From contig CACRXP010000007.1 in NCBI GenBank assembly GCA_902702965.1, positions 589,597-653,596 on the forward strand: DNA of 64,000 nt. Direction: 5' to 3'. Of this stretch, positions 1-12,055 are shown in pieces. Source of the stretch: Spirometra erinaceieuropaei (Eukaryota > Platyhelminthes > Cestoda > Diphyllobothriidea > Diphyllobothriidae). Numbering within the stretch: the first letter of the stretch is position 1; every line of letters starts with the position of its first letter. The notes below the pieces were generated by a model that was not told where the DNA came from, ran no database searches, and saw only the letters and a list, made by a program, of their open reading frames with translations. Made by a program: the position numbers and the translations under genes.

Positions 1-700
1 CACTGTTTCCGGATTGTTTACCCTCATTCAGGCAGTCATAACCCTAACCACCAGCTGGGACCGGAAACACAAACATGCGCAGCTGGTCTACCGGATGGGT
101 CGTAAGCACTTCATCGGACCGATGTTCATCGGTACCTCTGCTATCTTAGCTTGGTTGACTTCGGCCTGGTCGGCGGTTGTCTGTTCGTGACATCTATCAC
201 CCAAACGAAGCTGGCTTGCTTCGGGAAGCCAATGGGTCGGTGTGTGACCATTTTTGGGTGAATAAATACCCGATCTGCAGCTATGGAGAATGGCAGGCGT
301 CGAGCCACTGATGAACTCCGTTACGATGACGTGCTTATGTCCCATCTAGTAAACCCCAGCGGTGGACCAAATGCGTCAGGCGTATCTGTGCGCATGTTTG
401 GGCTATGATTGGCTGAATGAAGGCAAACGAACTCGGAATACTGTTGTATCAATCTTTCTCCCAGGCTCCGTTATAAACCATTTATCACCAGACCTGTACA
501 CGGTTGGGCAGACACAGGTTAAAATCAGCCAAGGAAATGGTAATGCAAAAGACAAGAAGTGGAGCCGAGTCCAAATAGGTAACATGAGGGCTCGGAAGAC
601 ATGTTGGTGTGGTATTTGTTCTTCTCATTGCTATCACGTGACGGGTTCGGATGCAGGTAGGGGTGTGTGGAGTAAGTGACAGAGGTTGCAGGGTTCAACT
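1..700. repeat. Dispersed repeat in inverted arrangement
   Basis: The first ~260 bases, read on the minus strand, resemble 320-690 read on the plus strand. Both resemble 35945-36340. Shared landmarks are a segment around gaagtgcttatg, a segment around ggtggaccagctgcg, and a ttatgattggctgaatga-like segment. No protein signature was recognised. The left end runs off the window. Confidence 0.5.
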
Positions 701-1040
701 AAAAGGCTTCAGGACCACTTTGAAAAGGGTCATCCAGGGATTTAATGACTGATAATACATATTTTGGTAGAGGTCAGTTAAGCTGTCCTGGTCCAAAGTA
801 AAAGCGCAATGTGGGCATTACAAGTACAGTAAGCCAAAGAAGGACACTTCAAACTCTAAGGAAAAAGTAGCCGAAGCTAAAACGGAAAAAAAGGCAACCT
901 GATGTTTCATTTTAGAGGTAGGATTAGTCCTGGGATTTGGGTTGGTGGCAGGCTGACAACTGAGTTTAGGTTTAGAACTTGTGTTGAGTCTAAGAGCTCC
1001 GGTTAGATGTAGGGTTTTGATTGAAGTTCTGCTTAACGCC
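700..1040. other. No recognisable feature
   Basis: I see no ORF of note, repeat partner or RNA gene here. Confidence 0.5.
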
Positions 1041-1240
1041 TATTCTTATGGTTGGGGCTAGGGTTAGGGTACGGTTGTAGTTAAGGTTAGGGTTAGGCTT
1101 TTGGTTAGGGTCAAGGGTAGGCCTTGGTTTATGGTTAGGGTTTTTGGTAGGTTTGGGGTTAGGTTTAGAGTTAAGTTTACGACTAGCGTTAAGTTTATTA
1201 TTGCGTTAAGGATTAGGTTTATTTTTGAGGTTGAGGTGAG
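1040..1240 (+). repeat. Degenerate telomere-like (TTAGGG) tract
   Basis: About 200 bases rich in ggttaggg-like units, heavily diverged, with the G-rich strand on +. It is one of four such tracts in the window (also 19478-19620, 32760-32890 and 48350-48440). Confidence 0.65.
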
Positions 1241-1484
1241 GTTCGCGGTATTGCTGTTCCCTCTGTCCTGTCAGCCAGGTCGTTTACTTGGATTCTAGGC
1301 TTTCTTCAATCTCGCGGCATATTTGTCATACATCAGGTTGCCTTTCCGTTTCATCTTCGCCTACTTTGCCTACTAATGATTTCAGCATCCCACTTCGGCT
1401 CGAGACCAGGACAGCGTAACCGACCGTTGCCTGTGTTTCGTATGTTCAGCTGAAAAATCTTCCTTGGATTTTTACAATCCCTTG

Positions 1485-1693
1485 TTTTTAATTGGCTGCT
1501 AAATCCACTGCTATTACTCCTCCCGTCCAGTGATGACTTTCGCGGATTTTATAGTCATGTACATATTTCGACCCTAAGCGATCTATTGCAGATCACTGCA
1601 GACTCCTCTGTTTTCGCCATCTGGTAGTATTTTGGTCTGTCAACAAAGATGGCCATTCCAGTCTCCCTTGTCTTTGTCGGCAATACTATTCTG
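1485..1693 (+). repeat. Dispersed repeat ending in a SINE tail fragment
   Basis: Bases 1485-1640 resemble 62855-63010, including the shared segment gccatctggtagtattttgg. The following 1640-1693 stretch matches the 3' part of the tRNA-derived SINE found at 31.5, 35.6 and 44.5 kb (atggccattccagtctccc, then cttgtctttgtcgg). Confidence 0.5.
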
Positions 1694-1834
1694 CCAAGAA
1701 AGATATATCAGAACCACAACCACCCGCGCTTTGATTATAGTTTTTTGAGATCGAACAATACCCATTCAAATGGTATCGCATCTCTCCGTTTTCCGGTGCT
1801 CCTCATGTATTACACGACATAGTCCGCATTAATC

Positions 1835-2310
1835 GCAAAATTTAACGAACCATAGAGGTTATCTTCTTAATGGCCTAGAGAAGCATGCGATTTTACTTAC
1901 ACGGAAAGTGGGTTGACGCAAATGCAACCGCGGGTAGTATTCACAACTAATCGAGAATTGGAAAACCTAACTATACCCATCGTTCAAATTCTAGATTCGA
2001 AGAAGAAGAAGAAGAAGTACTTTTCAGCCAAATGAGTACGAGAAAGAATATTTTCGTGCGCGTGTTTGGATTTATTGGGGCACTGAAATCAGTAGAAAAA
2101 AATCATACAAATTAAGTAGACATTTTTCCGAGTGCAATTTTTTCAGGCTGTTGGAAAAGAAGTGCATTCAAGAGCCAACATCCTGCCGCATGATAATCAA
2201 TACGGCGACCCGACTTAAGTAATCCTTCCTAATCGAAAGTGCATTTCAGAATCTCAATTAACATTTTGTGAAATCAATCCCTGACTGCGTGTTAAATAAT
2301 TCGACTCTTA
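1835..2310. mobile_element. Half copy of the ~1-kb palindromic element
   Basis: This is a diverged match to the right arm of the palindromic family. It has the aaccgcgggtag to tctagattcgaagaagaag order, aattaagtagaca, the tgcattcaagagccaacatcctg segment and a terminal cattttgtgaaatc. The left arm is missing. A short (GAA)n run at 1998-2017 is an internal expansion. Confidence 0.55.
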
Positions 2311-3530
2311 CAGCTCGTTAACTTCTGACATAAGATGAGACCCCGTAGTGTGTTTGTATTTGTGTGGTTAAATTTGATCCACTATCCCTGACCCCCACAC
2401 TTTTGCTAGCTCTCAACTCCATTCACGCGCAAACCGGGAGTGGTGTCCCAGTTTTATGCCAATTCTATACACACTTATGCCTGTGCCTGTCTCGTTGATG
2501 GCTGCATATCACGTGCGATTCTCTGGTAAAGCATGAAACCTTTCGCTGCCGATTTGTCAGTCCGAAATCGAGGTAAAATGACCTCACAGCAATCAATGCA
2601 TGAACCCTCTGCACTGCACACGGAAACATTTTGTGCAGAATTCTGGTCAACTATGGACCAACATCCGTCTGTCCGACCACGTCCTACTTCATATCCCTCG
2701 ATGTGCGCGCTTTATCCTTCTCGCTACATTGGCCGTAGTTCCCGCGTTCCCTAAACAGGCATTAGTGTTTGACCTAAAGTACTGGAAAGTTTGATAACTT
2801 ACGCATCAGTACTGACCTCACTAAGAATTATCGAAAACGATCGCTGGTTAGTTTTTCTCACAGCCGTCACTTGGGTCTATTTTTCGATCTCAGACAGATC
2901 AGTTGATCGGGTCAATGACAGTGTGGCGAATACTCATTAATTTGGTGGCGAATACATGGTAGATTACTGCTCTGTTCCACCGATAGGGAGGATCGCAGAC
3001 AGGTCTTAATCCACCATGTCCCAAAGACGTCTGTATGCTTACTGTATTGTGCCCTCCGCATGTGTCGCATGTTAGTGGTCGATATCAGTTCACATCATAC
3101 ACATCGCCAAATTTCCTCGGCATGTGGCTTCATCGAGACAATCCACTGATGAATGGGAGGGATAGGAGAGCTAGGTCATTGCAGCTAGGACTAAGCACCT
3201 AGTGTCCTCTAGTCTAAGCAGTCACAAGCTTTGAAATTATCACGATGAGCTACGAGTCGTGATCGAAAGAGCTAACTACATTCTGCTCAGCACTGGGCAT
3301 CAGGCAGCTTTTTGACTCCTACTCATTGTGGCCTTTATGACACTCGTGAGATCTGGCACACCCTCTGATCGCAGCCTGACACATTTGGGCACATATGGAT
3401 AGGCTGAGTGGCTTTGTAAGTCACCGCGGCCACGCTCATCCTCCACCCTCTGGACTTCTTTTGATTATCGGAGCACGCGCTGGGTGTGGAAGAGTAGAGT
3501 GTAAGGTAGCTAGTGTTGCACCAGCTAAGT
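2310..3530. other. No recognisable feature
   Basis: Only short ORFs lie here, with no domain signature and no exon with matching phase. I could not assign a repeat family. Confidence 0.4.
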
Positions 3531-3531
3531 A

Positions 3532-4520
3532 CAGTAGGCGGGCTAACTCATGAAATGTCAACCGAATTTCCGAAATGCGTTTTCGTTTAGAAAAGATTGA
3601 TTAAGTAGGGTTGTAAAACCAGTCTGCAACATTATTATATAGTATTTCAGTTACGTCTGAATGTCGGTTTTCGAATGAACTTCCATCCGGCTGCATGCAA
3701 AAACGACATTCAGTAAAAAACGACTGCTTAAGTAGCATGGATTTTTCTCATTGGTTTTCGATGCTCTTGAAAATTCAATTATCTTTCATCGAAACATGCA
3801 TAGACATCTACATCCTTTTGCTCATTCGGTAGAAAATTACGTCTTCTTCTAATTTTATACTCGAGAGAGGATCATAATTCGGTTTTAAAAACGTTTCTAA
3901 TTGTGGAACTTTAAAATACCGTGAAAGGGCCGTTCATAAAACGTCATGTCTCTGCACTTATCAAGGTGGCTTGTAAAGTTAACATCATGGATCAAATCCA
4001 CTGCGACAATTTACGGACGCTATATGGTCCCCCTTTAGTACCGCAGAGAAATGCGTGGTTTTCAGTACGCGGAAAATATACGGCTTGTAGTTTGGGAACC
4101 CCAGATCTAAGTGTAACGGTAGAGCGAGTTCAAAATTATTCGGGAATTGGAAAAGGTTTCGAAAACCGAATTATACCCTTACTTCGAGTATAAGATCGGA
4201 ATAAAACGTATGTGTCGACCGACTGAGTAAAGGAATGAATATTTTTATGCATGTTTTCCATGAAATATAATTGAACTTTTAGGGGCACAGAAAATCAACG
4301 AGAAAAATTCATGCTAATTAAGTAGTCGTTTTAACAGAGTGTACTTGTTGCATGCAGCCAGAAGAAAGTTCATTCGAAGGCCTGCATCCTGAGACAAGTG
4401 AATTATCATCGAATTGTGTTGCAGGCTGACTAGTCTTACGACCCCACTTATTTAATCTTTTCAAAACGAAAACGCATTTCGGAATTTCGGTTGACATTTC
4501 ATGAGTTAACCCACCTACTG
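3532..4520. mobile_element. TA-flanked palindromic element, copy 1
   Basis: A 989-bp element starting cagtaggcgggctaactc and ending in its inverse, ccacctactg. It is flanked by TA at 3530-3531 and 4521-4522. The two arms, each roughly 400 bases, are inverted copies separated by about 200 non-palindromic bases. It encodes no transposase. TA duplication and CAGT ends are typical of the Tc1/mariner superfamily, so this is best read as a large foldback MITE. Confidence 0.85.
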
Positions 4521-4522
4521 TA

Positions 4523-5245
4523 CGTGAGCAGACTTCAATTACTTCGACACTTAGGGCAGGTTCCGTGTGGGAGGAGTTGATGGATGAGGAAAAGGAGGAG
4601 GAGGAGGGGGGAACAGCAGATACGTTTTTTGGCATATTAGTTTGCCGGTAGCCAGAACTCTCGATACGCGGTCGACGTTGTGCCTGCGCGCCCGTTTCTT
4701 CGCAAGAGTGAAGAGGACACAAATGACTTAGGGCTCTGTGAGAGCTAATCAGCGTCAGCATGGTGAACTCATGGGGTGATTGCGCGGTTTGTAGGAGCTG
4801 TGACTGGCTGTCCTCCAGAATGAATTCGCGCGTGCTCTATCCGCTCGATTCACGTCGAGGTCAACAATGCTGTCTGTTGCCTGCATTGCAGTTTTATCAG
4901 AATGCCTACCCAAGAGCCATAGGGAAAGAGACGACCAGATGGAGGCAATCTCTCTCTCTCTCTACTAAACACCAGCGCGCGGCCTTCGCGTGAGGAGAGG
5001 CAGACTGGTGTCCTTTCTGGGTTTTTAGGCTATCCGAACAGCGGTCTGAAGGTGAAAGGATCAGAAAGTTAAGGGTCGGAATGTAGTCCCGACATGAGCG
5101 TAGATAACAACAACAACAACCGATAAAATATCACCTTTTAACTCACGCACACACTGCCCCCGACGAACTCACTCACACATTGAACTTTGCGTTAATATTC
5201 AAGTCACCCACCACTCACGCATTAATCCTACTACGCAGTCTGGTA
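4523..5245. other. No recognised gene; purine-rich patch
   Basis: A GGA-rich patch lies near 4570-4610 and a short CAA run near 5108-5122. Small ORFs here show no family resemblance. Confidence 0.4.
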
Positions 5246-5246
5246 T

Positions 5247-5304
5247 CATGTGTGTGCGTGTGCGTGCGTGCGTGCGTGCATGCGTGCGTGCGTGCGTACG
5301 TACG

Positions 5305-5335
<31 letters not shown>
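5247..5335. repeat. (TGCG)n / (TG)n microsatellite
   Basis: Imperfect tgcg tandem repeats with gt interruptions over about 90 bases. ORFs crossing it on both strands are repeat artefacts. Confidence 0.9.
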
Positions 5336-5336
<1 letters not shown>

Positions 5337-5339
5337 AAG

Positions 5340-7055
5340 GCTTTACACCACGCCAGCCACTGGGCCTACTTTCATCACCACTCAGCCGAAAGGCTCGCAT
5401 GGACAACCAAGGGAAGAGAGAACGAAACCGATCAAGAGGTATCCACCCTCATAGTAACTCCTCTCATGCGTCATTAAAGTAATTCTGACGTCTTCGAAAA
5501 AGTCAAGACACTTAAAAGACCGCGGTTGGGATGGCTGCCACCTGACATTCCCTCACGGATTCCGAATCCGAATCCCAGTTTGACGGCTGCACGTTTCGCT
5601 GGTCACTAGATCCTATTCCAATTCCCAGGTGGCTTGACTCGGAAGAGCCACGGGTGCATAAGCGATAGGAAGTAAGGAAAGAAGTCGATTCAAATCGGAT
5701 TTAGTAGGGGTTGGGAAAGAGAGAGAGAAGAGGAGAAAAAAATGCAGTGCAGGTCTGCTCCTCTTTAACCTAATTCGCACACAAATCATGACTCGGGTCG
5801 CGTGTCGCGACACTGGTGGACCTCAACTCTTGCGACGGTAGAGCTGTCATGGTGTCATTATGTTGACTGAATAGGCTGACTCTAAAAGACAACTGATTCG
5901 AAGTCAAAGCCTAACGATGGGAAAGGGCTGTGTTTCCATTGTTCGTGCCGCATTTAGCCTGTAGCATAACTCAACTCTGAATTGCCGAGGTCTTTGTTTT
6001 CCGCGTATTGCAAGCTAGGGTGTATCAAAGAACTCCGTGAATATCCCTTGGGCAGGACGTTGGGACAATCTTCCGTTATCTGGAAATTATAAACAGCCAT
6101 CAGAAAGCTATATCGCTATTTAGCTGAGGTTTCAATTGGCATACCTATATATTGTCATATCTTGCGTTTCGTCGATTCATGATATGAAATGGGAGGATAT
6201 AAAGAAAACCGCTTCATATTCCCTTGACAATGGCTCTCTTTTGTTTTCACCAGATAGTACCGGTTACTTATCCGAGCAAATGCGTAAATCGGAATAATGA
6301 CACAAGCTTTCCTCAAAGGAATTTTGACGATGCTCGGTTCCCATAAAATTCGCCCTCGAAGTACCTTATCAAATATCAACAGGAAACCTCGTCTACAAGA
6401 TCAGGTTAACCCATTGAAGTCCCTTTTACCCTCTGACCGGCATTACAATCATCAGGTCAATTCTCTGTTGGCAAGAGCAGACGGAACACATTGGAAAAGA
6501 ACCCGAACTTGCTGTTTCAGGCAGAAGCTGCCCCTGCCGAGGCCATTGGGATGGAGAGGGTGAATTGCGTCGGCTGTTACTATTGGCTTGTGGGAGCAAG
6601 TTCGTGCCACTTGTGTCGAAATTGTGCTCTTCGCACTACCCCAGAGGTTGATATATTGACTTCTCTTGTGTGACATTCGTGGAGGTGAGGTGTGTTGAAG
6701 TGAAGCATGGACGGCTACAACTGACTGGACGCACGGGCGTCCCAGATGAAGTCAGTAAACCGGCCGCATGTCAGTGCCTTGGATAAAAGATGAATGTGTG
6801 CTGCAGCAGGAGTCTTTGGCTGACCTTCAGCCTCGAAACTTATCAGGTGGTCGGTACAATGATGATGGTCGGCCACAGCTCTTAGGAATTAGAGTATGCC
6901 CACTACAGGCTGGGAAGTTAGCATCCAGTGAAAAAAAAGAAAGACCTTTCCTTCGTGGGAAACCTCGAATTCTCTGTCATCAAGTCTCCTAATCTCGGTC
7001 ATGTCGGTCAACTGCGAGCCGTTCGGGATACGTGTTATGGATTTCTCCGGGCGGG
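5340..7055. other. No recognisable feature
   Basis: Scattered short ORFs on both strands. None shows a domain, splice-consistent exon or repeat match that I can defend. Confidence 0.4.
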
Positions 7056-7059
7056 CTGT

Positions 7060-7775
7060 CTAAAGGCGATGACTGGAACAAGGGCTCTATTAGCCTGCCG
7101 CTTCGGATTCTCACTCGAATCCAACAACAGAGACAGGGTCAGATGAGGGCAGTGGATTGCCCAGGTGTTGCAGTATTTATAGGATGTGCTTGCTAGACCG
7201 GTACATGCCTATCACAGTTGGCAGCTTCCGAGTGCATTGGAACTCGACTGGCCAGGTGCTAAGGCATGCCGTCGCTATGCAGTTACTACGCCTCTGTGTG
7301 CCGGTCAAGATTATCGGCTCCCACAGAAATCGCATGCATTCAAGTTGCTGACGCCAGATTTCGTCCTCCGTGTGGACTCTTGGACAATCTGGCTCGCCAA
7401 CACCTGAAATAATGGTCATCCGCACGCATTGCGCGTGGCTAATTTGACTAGGTACGTTACCAACACCAAATATGGAGCAGGGAGGTCATTACACTTGCTG
7501 ATCGATTGAGGACCGGGAAACCATAGCTCCAACATTTCGCCACTCACGCGGTTTTCGCCTCTAGCAGAGATTTCTGCCTCGCCAAACTTGAATGTGCAGT
7601 TGAGTCCCGTCGGAAAAGCTGCAATTTGGGAACTGGCGTCGTTTCTCGTCACTGCTGCAGCGTGCTCGGCCATTCGCGTCCGGAGTATTCTTCCGGTTCC
7701 CCGACATCATGGTTTGCCCAAAACTGCACCAAACCCGGTAAACGACTTCCGACGTTTTTTATCGAGTTAGGATCT
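7060..7775 (-). mobile_element. Penelope-like element 3' fragment (GIY-YIG end)
   Basis: Read on the minus strand, 7770-7416 encodes the decayed C-terminal GIY-YIG nuclease of a Penelope-like retroelement. VVYRVWCS is followed after a frameshift by EHAAAVTRNDASS, then FGEAEISARG, and LWFPGPQSI. It aligns block by block with the fragments at 27.4-27.8 and 45.4-45.9 kb. The downstream part (7145-7060) is the shared 3' region with a decayed hammerhead motif. It is 5' truncated and cannot be functional. Penelope-like elements are retroelements whose protein joins a reverse transcriptase to a GIY-YIG endonuclease. Confidence 0.75.
7092..7135 (-). ncRNA. Decayed hammerhead motif in Penelope 3' region
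   Basis: This is the same position as the core-complete motif at 27257-27300. The stem II hairpin (ggattc/gaatcc) is intact, but the core boxes read CTGTTGT and GAAG instead of CTGANGA and GAAA. It is presumably inactive. Confidence 0.5.
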
Positions 7776-10760
7776 GAAACGACAGGCTATTTAGGCCCTT
7801 GTTCCAGCTATTGTGTCTCCTTCTTTGCGACCACTTCCTGGAACTCGCCTCTTCGCTTCTATTGGTGCCTAAAATGTCGTTATTGCAGAGGCTATGAAAT
7901 TTCGCCGTCACACTGAAATGGACCTTTGCCAGCATACCGGTAAATATAAAAGTTGCAACGTACCCTTACTAACTGCTCTCATTCACTGTGCAGGTACTGT
8001 GAATGAAACCTTTCTAAGGGTAAGGAAAGACGGCGCAATATTTTCGAGTTTGTTTAGAACTGTGCTTTCACTAAACCACGTCTTGTGCTGAGGCATAGTC
8101 TTTAGTAAGAGCAACTTCTACAGGCTCTCTTTGGCTGGCACTATTAGTCTCCAATCTACCTCTAGCACTTCTTGGACGGCCAAATATCCGTCTCTGGCGC
8201 GACTGCGAACAGCCTCCTTCCCTGCACCTTATAGCTCGACGGACACATAGGTATGTGAATTTCGGGCGAAGCAATCCAGCTGCCTTACTGTTGGCCAAGA
8301 ACCGTCCCTCAGTAACCCTCAGCCTAGACGCAGCTCTGCATTCTTAGTCAACGGGTGTTGGAACATGTTCCAACAACTCCTTTGCCAAAAGAGTCGACGG
8401 AAGGAACTGTAACCCCAGAATAGCTGACGGATGAATCAAGTGCTGAGGATGCAGGCATTCTGGACGCACGATGTTTTGCCGACTCTGTATGGGAACATTT
8501 ACTACGCGCATGCGGGGTTCAGAAGCATCCCAATTGCCGCGGTCGCAAAATGCAACCCAGTTCATGTCCGAACGACTGTACGTCGGTAAGGATCCGGATT
8601 CCCTTTGGCCGACGCCAGCGCGACAGATTTCACTGCTTCTAATTGCGATTGCATCAAACCTGACAGGTCGAATGCCCTTCCTTTTTATGATAACGTCGCG
8701 CATGAAAGGGCAAACACTAGCAAAGGGGAAACAGACGACACCGTCACTATGCCGCTTACAATGGTCGTTCTGTCGTCGCCCTCGACGAACCCCCGAATGA
8801 GGCTATGACGCTCCTGGGCGACCGCGAATCTTAAGCGCCCTATAATCCCGATTCGAAAAAGTTATATTCTATTGAGATCCCTGGAATTTTTACTCAGGCT
8901 AAGGAACGCGACACCATTAACAGCGCTGACGTATATAAATAAAACCACAGGGCAGTCGGATATGAGTAAACAGGTCGCCAAATGTTCACAAAGCAGGTGC
9001 ACCTTCGACGCATTATCCCTATTCGAGGTATGCGAAATCTCAGTCCTACCTGCTAGCTGTTTCACAATCTACAGTCCAGTCATCTCGATTATTCCTGGAC
9101 CGGCTCAAACACGTCTCGAGTGGGACCGTTGTGAGTATTTTGCCATGCGACATAACTTCTCTTTTCCCTTCCGCACCCTAAACGCTGTATTTTGAGTGAT
9201 TCAATCTTCCATTGTCTGACCTACTTGTAAGTCAGATTTCAATATTTTCTCTGGTCTTCTGACTTGCTGCCTCGCATGCACGTTTCCCAGACGCCATAAA
9301 ACCATTACTTCGGAGGGGGTACGTTGAATACATCTCTGTCACTATCGGGCGAGGCAAGATTGAGTGCGTTAAGACGCAACGCAAGTCGGTATTCACAATA
9401 TAGGCGGAGGAATGCCTCAACTTCTGAGATGTTCAGATCATCCGACATCTAATTGCGCAATTGGTGACATCGATCTAGGGGGGAACCCATAATTTTACAA
9501 CATAAAAAAGTCATGTACGCGAGCAATAAAAAGGACCAGGTTGAACCGCTTGGTTGAGCTTTATATAAATAGCGAGTATTTGTAGCTGTTCGTTGCAAGG
9601 ACTCGGCGCCCACAAAGAGCCAGAATGAAAGGCACCAACCGTCCTACGTTTTATCGAGCATTCCATGAATAGGAGGAGGGTAGGTGACATCGGAGGCGGT
9701 CGCGAACTTGTTTGGGCCAGTCGGGGTTGTAGGGGCGAAGGTGAGACACTAGATGGTTTTCTGTCAAATAATGCTATCTACTGACACTCAGACTAGAGTA
9801 GATTTCCGTCCTCTACTAGTCGCAATATAAGTAGGGACAACAGAACTGCCATGGAGAAACTAGCCAACAAATAAAGATGGAGATAAACGAACACTCCGGG
9901 GGCGCACAAGAATTCAACTCATAACATAGAGATATTGTGCTTTCCTAACTTTATTAAACAACTGACTTTGTGTTTCTATGATTTGTGCTGGTATGAACTT
10001 TAGTCTCCAGTGTTGATGCTTTAAAATTAATGCGTGAATTTGGGTATGTTCTTCGGGACATCCCTTCCCGGGTTTGGTCAAAAATCGGATATGGATAATT
10101 GGGCTGAAGGTTGTCAGCGTCAACGGAATAACCAGGTAACATTCATAATCAGCCATAGCCGGCCACTAGTATGCAAATCAATACAAAATGTCAATATATG
10201 AATGCATACTACAGACTGCCCGTGCATAGATCATGAAGGTGTCAAAGTTATTCCGCTGAAGCTGACAGAATTCAGTCCAAATGGGCATATCAACCTTCTG
10301 ACCACATAGGGGAAGTTTTGTCGCAAACTAACTCCAAGTTTACACACTAATCTCTGAGGATATTAAAAAATTATAACAATTATAAGCAGAACCTTTTCGA
10401 TTATCGTGGACAATCAAACAAAGGGTAGCACGCCAACCTACCCTATGATTCTAATCGAAGCTTTAGACAAGCACGTTTTGCAGTGTCAATAGCTAACTAC
10501 TTGTATAGTGGCAAAACTCAAAGATGACATCGGCTCCAGCGATGGTGATTTCGGCATTTACTTTTCGGTTGCCCAAATTCACTATTAGCTTTCATCTGTC
10601 TTGTAGCAAGGACAGTTTTTTTAGTAATATCCTAGACAGTACATTTAGTTCTGATAGTTGCGCTGAATTGGAACGGATTATATAGCGGGTATGATTAGTG
10701 AAGACGAACACCTCGATATGTGTCACCATAAATTATAAGAAACACTTGACATCTGCCGAC
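7775..10760. other. No recognisable feature
   Basis: Several ORFs of 60-120 codons lie here on both strands (for example 8344-8703 minus and 8872-9195 plus). They lack recognisable domains and overlap one another in antisense, so I take them as chance ORFs. Confidence 0.4.
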
Positions 10761-10965
10761 CCAGTTTCGGAGGAAACTAAAAGGCTGCAATTTCGAAACT
10801 GGAGTATCTACCAGAAAGCACACAGGGAACGCTGAGGTAAGCACTGGTGAACCGAGTCCCTTGCAGTTGTGTCATGCAGCGGCGGAATGTCGGCGAAACA
10901 GATTTCCGGGCTTTTAAGTAGTACCTGTGCTGCCACGTATTATATAACGTGCAACCTCTGTAGAT
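10761..10965 (+). repeat. Dispersed repeat, copy 1 (partner at 15055-15225)
   Basis: It shares the order aatttc.aaac.ggagta, taccagaaagcaca, gtgt.atgcagcggc and gtgcctgtgctg-like blocks with 15055-15225. Both copies lie upstream of a palindromic element. The nature of the repeat is unknown. Confidence 0.5.
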
Positions 10966-11061
10966 GCACTTTTCTCAGACCAATAGGTTGTTGATTCTTG
11001 CACAAGATTTTTTAGACAGTAAGGGCCACTAAATAATATACCGGCTACGGAGGAACAGATG

Positions 11062-12055
11062 CAGTAGGTGGGCTGACTCCTGAAATGTTAACCAAAATTC
11101 CAAAACTACGTTTTCGCTCCGAAAAGATTAATGAAGTAGAGTTGGAGAACTAATCATCAGGCAGCATAGTCCTATAATAATCTAGTTACCCCAAAATGCC
11201 GGCTTTCAAGCGAACCTCGTTCCGGCAGCATGCAAAGGCGATACTCTGGAAATAGTAACTACGTAAACAGCATGATTTTTCGCATTGATTTTCGCTGCCC
11301 TTAAAAATTCAATTATATTTCATGGAGAACATGCATAGAAATATTTATTCTTTTACTCGTTCGGTAGACAATTATGTCTTCTTCCAATTTTATGCTTGCA
11401 AGAAGGGTATAATTCAGTTTTAAAAAAGTTTCTAATTGTGAGATTGTCTAATACCATGAAATGACCGCTCAAAAAACGTCATGTGTGTACATTTACCGAT
11501 GTGGCTCGTAAAGTTAACAACATTGCTCAAATCCACTGCTGAATTTTATGAACCACGCATGGCATCCACTTAATACCGCAGAGGAACTTATAGCTTTCCG
11601 TGCGCGGAAAATATATGGTTTGTAGTTTGGCAAACCTGAATGCAAGTGTAAAGGCAGGTCAGGTTAAGCATTATTTGGAAATTTTAAAAGTTTTGAAAGC
11701 CGAATTATATCCTTTTTTCGAGTATCATATTAGAAGAAGACGTAATTTCCTACCGAATGAGCAAGCGAATGAATATTTTTATGCATGTTTTCCATGAAAT
11801 ATAATTGGACATCTAGGGGCATCGAAAATCAACGAGAAAAATGCATGCTACTTAAGCAGTCATTTTCTGCAGAGTATAGATCTTGCATGCAGTCGGAAAG
11901 AAGTTCATTTGAAAGCGAGCTCCCTGAGGTAACTGGATCGTTATAGAACTATGCTGCAAGATGATTAGTTTTACAACCCTACTCAATAAATCTTTTCGAA
12001 ACGAGAACGCAGTTCGAAATTTCGGTTGACATTTCATGAGTTAGCCCATCTACCG
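11062..12055. mobile_element. Palindromic element, copy 2
   Basis: A 994-bp element with ends cagtaggtgggctgactcc and cccatctaccg, the same arm order as copy 1, and no transposase. The flanking dinucleotides are tg (left) and ta (right), so the TA target duplication is eroded. ORFs at 11600-11797 (+) and 11852-12037 (-) lie wholly inside its loop and arm and are not genes. Confidence 0.8.

Noticed and set aside
3921..4193. ORF of 90 codons inside a palindromic element
   Set aside because: It lies wholly within the loop and arm of the non-coding palindrome. Equivalent ORFs are not conserved in other copies.
5180..5482. ORFs rich in CVRA / HART repeats on both strands
   Set aside because: They are translations of the (TGCG)n microsatellite.
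8344..8703. 119-codon ORF on -
   Set aside because: It overlaps a similar-length ORF on + (8471-8800), and neither shows family resemblance.
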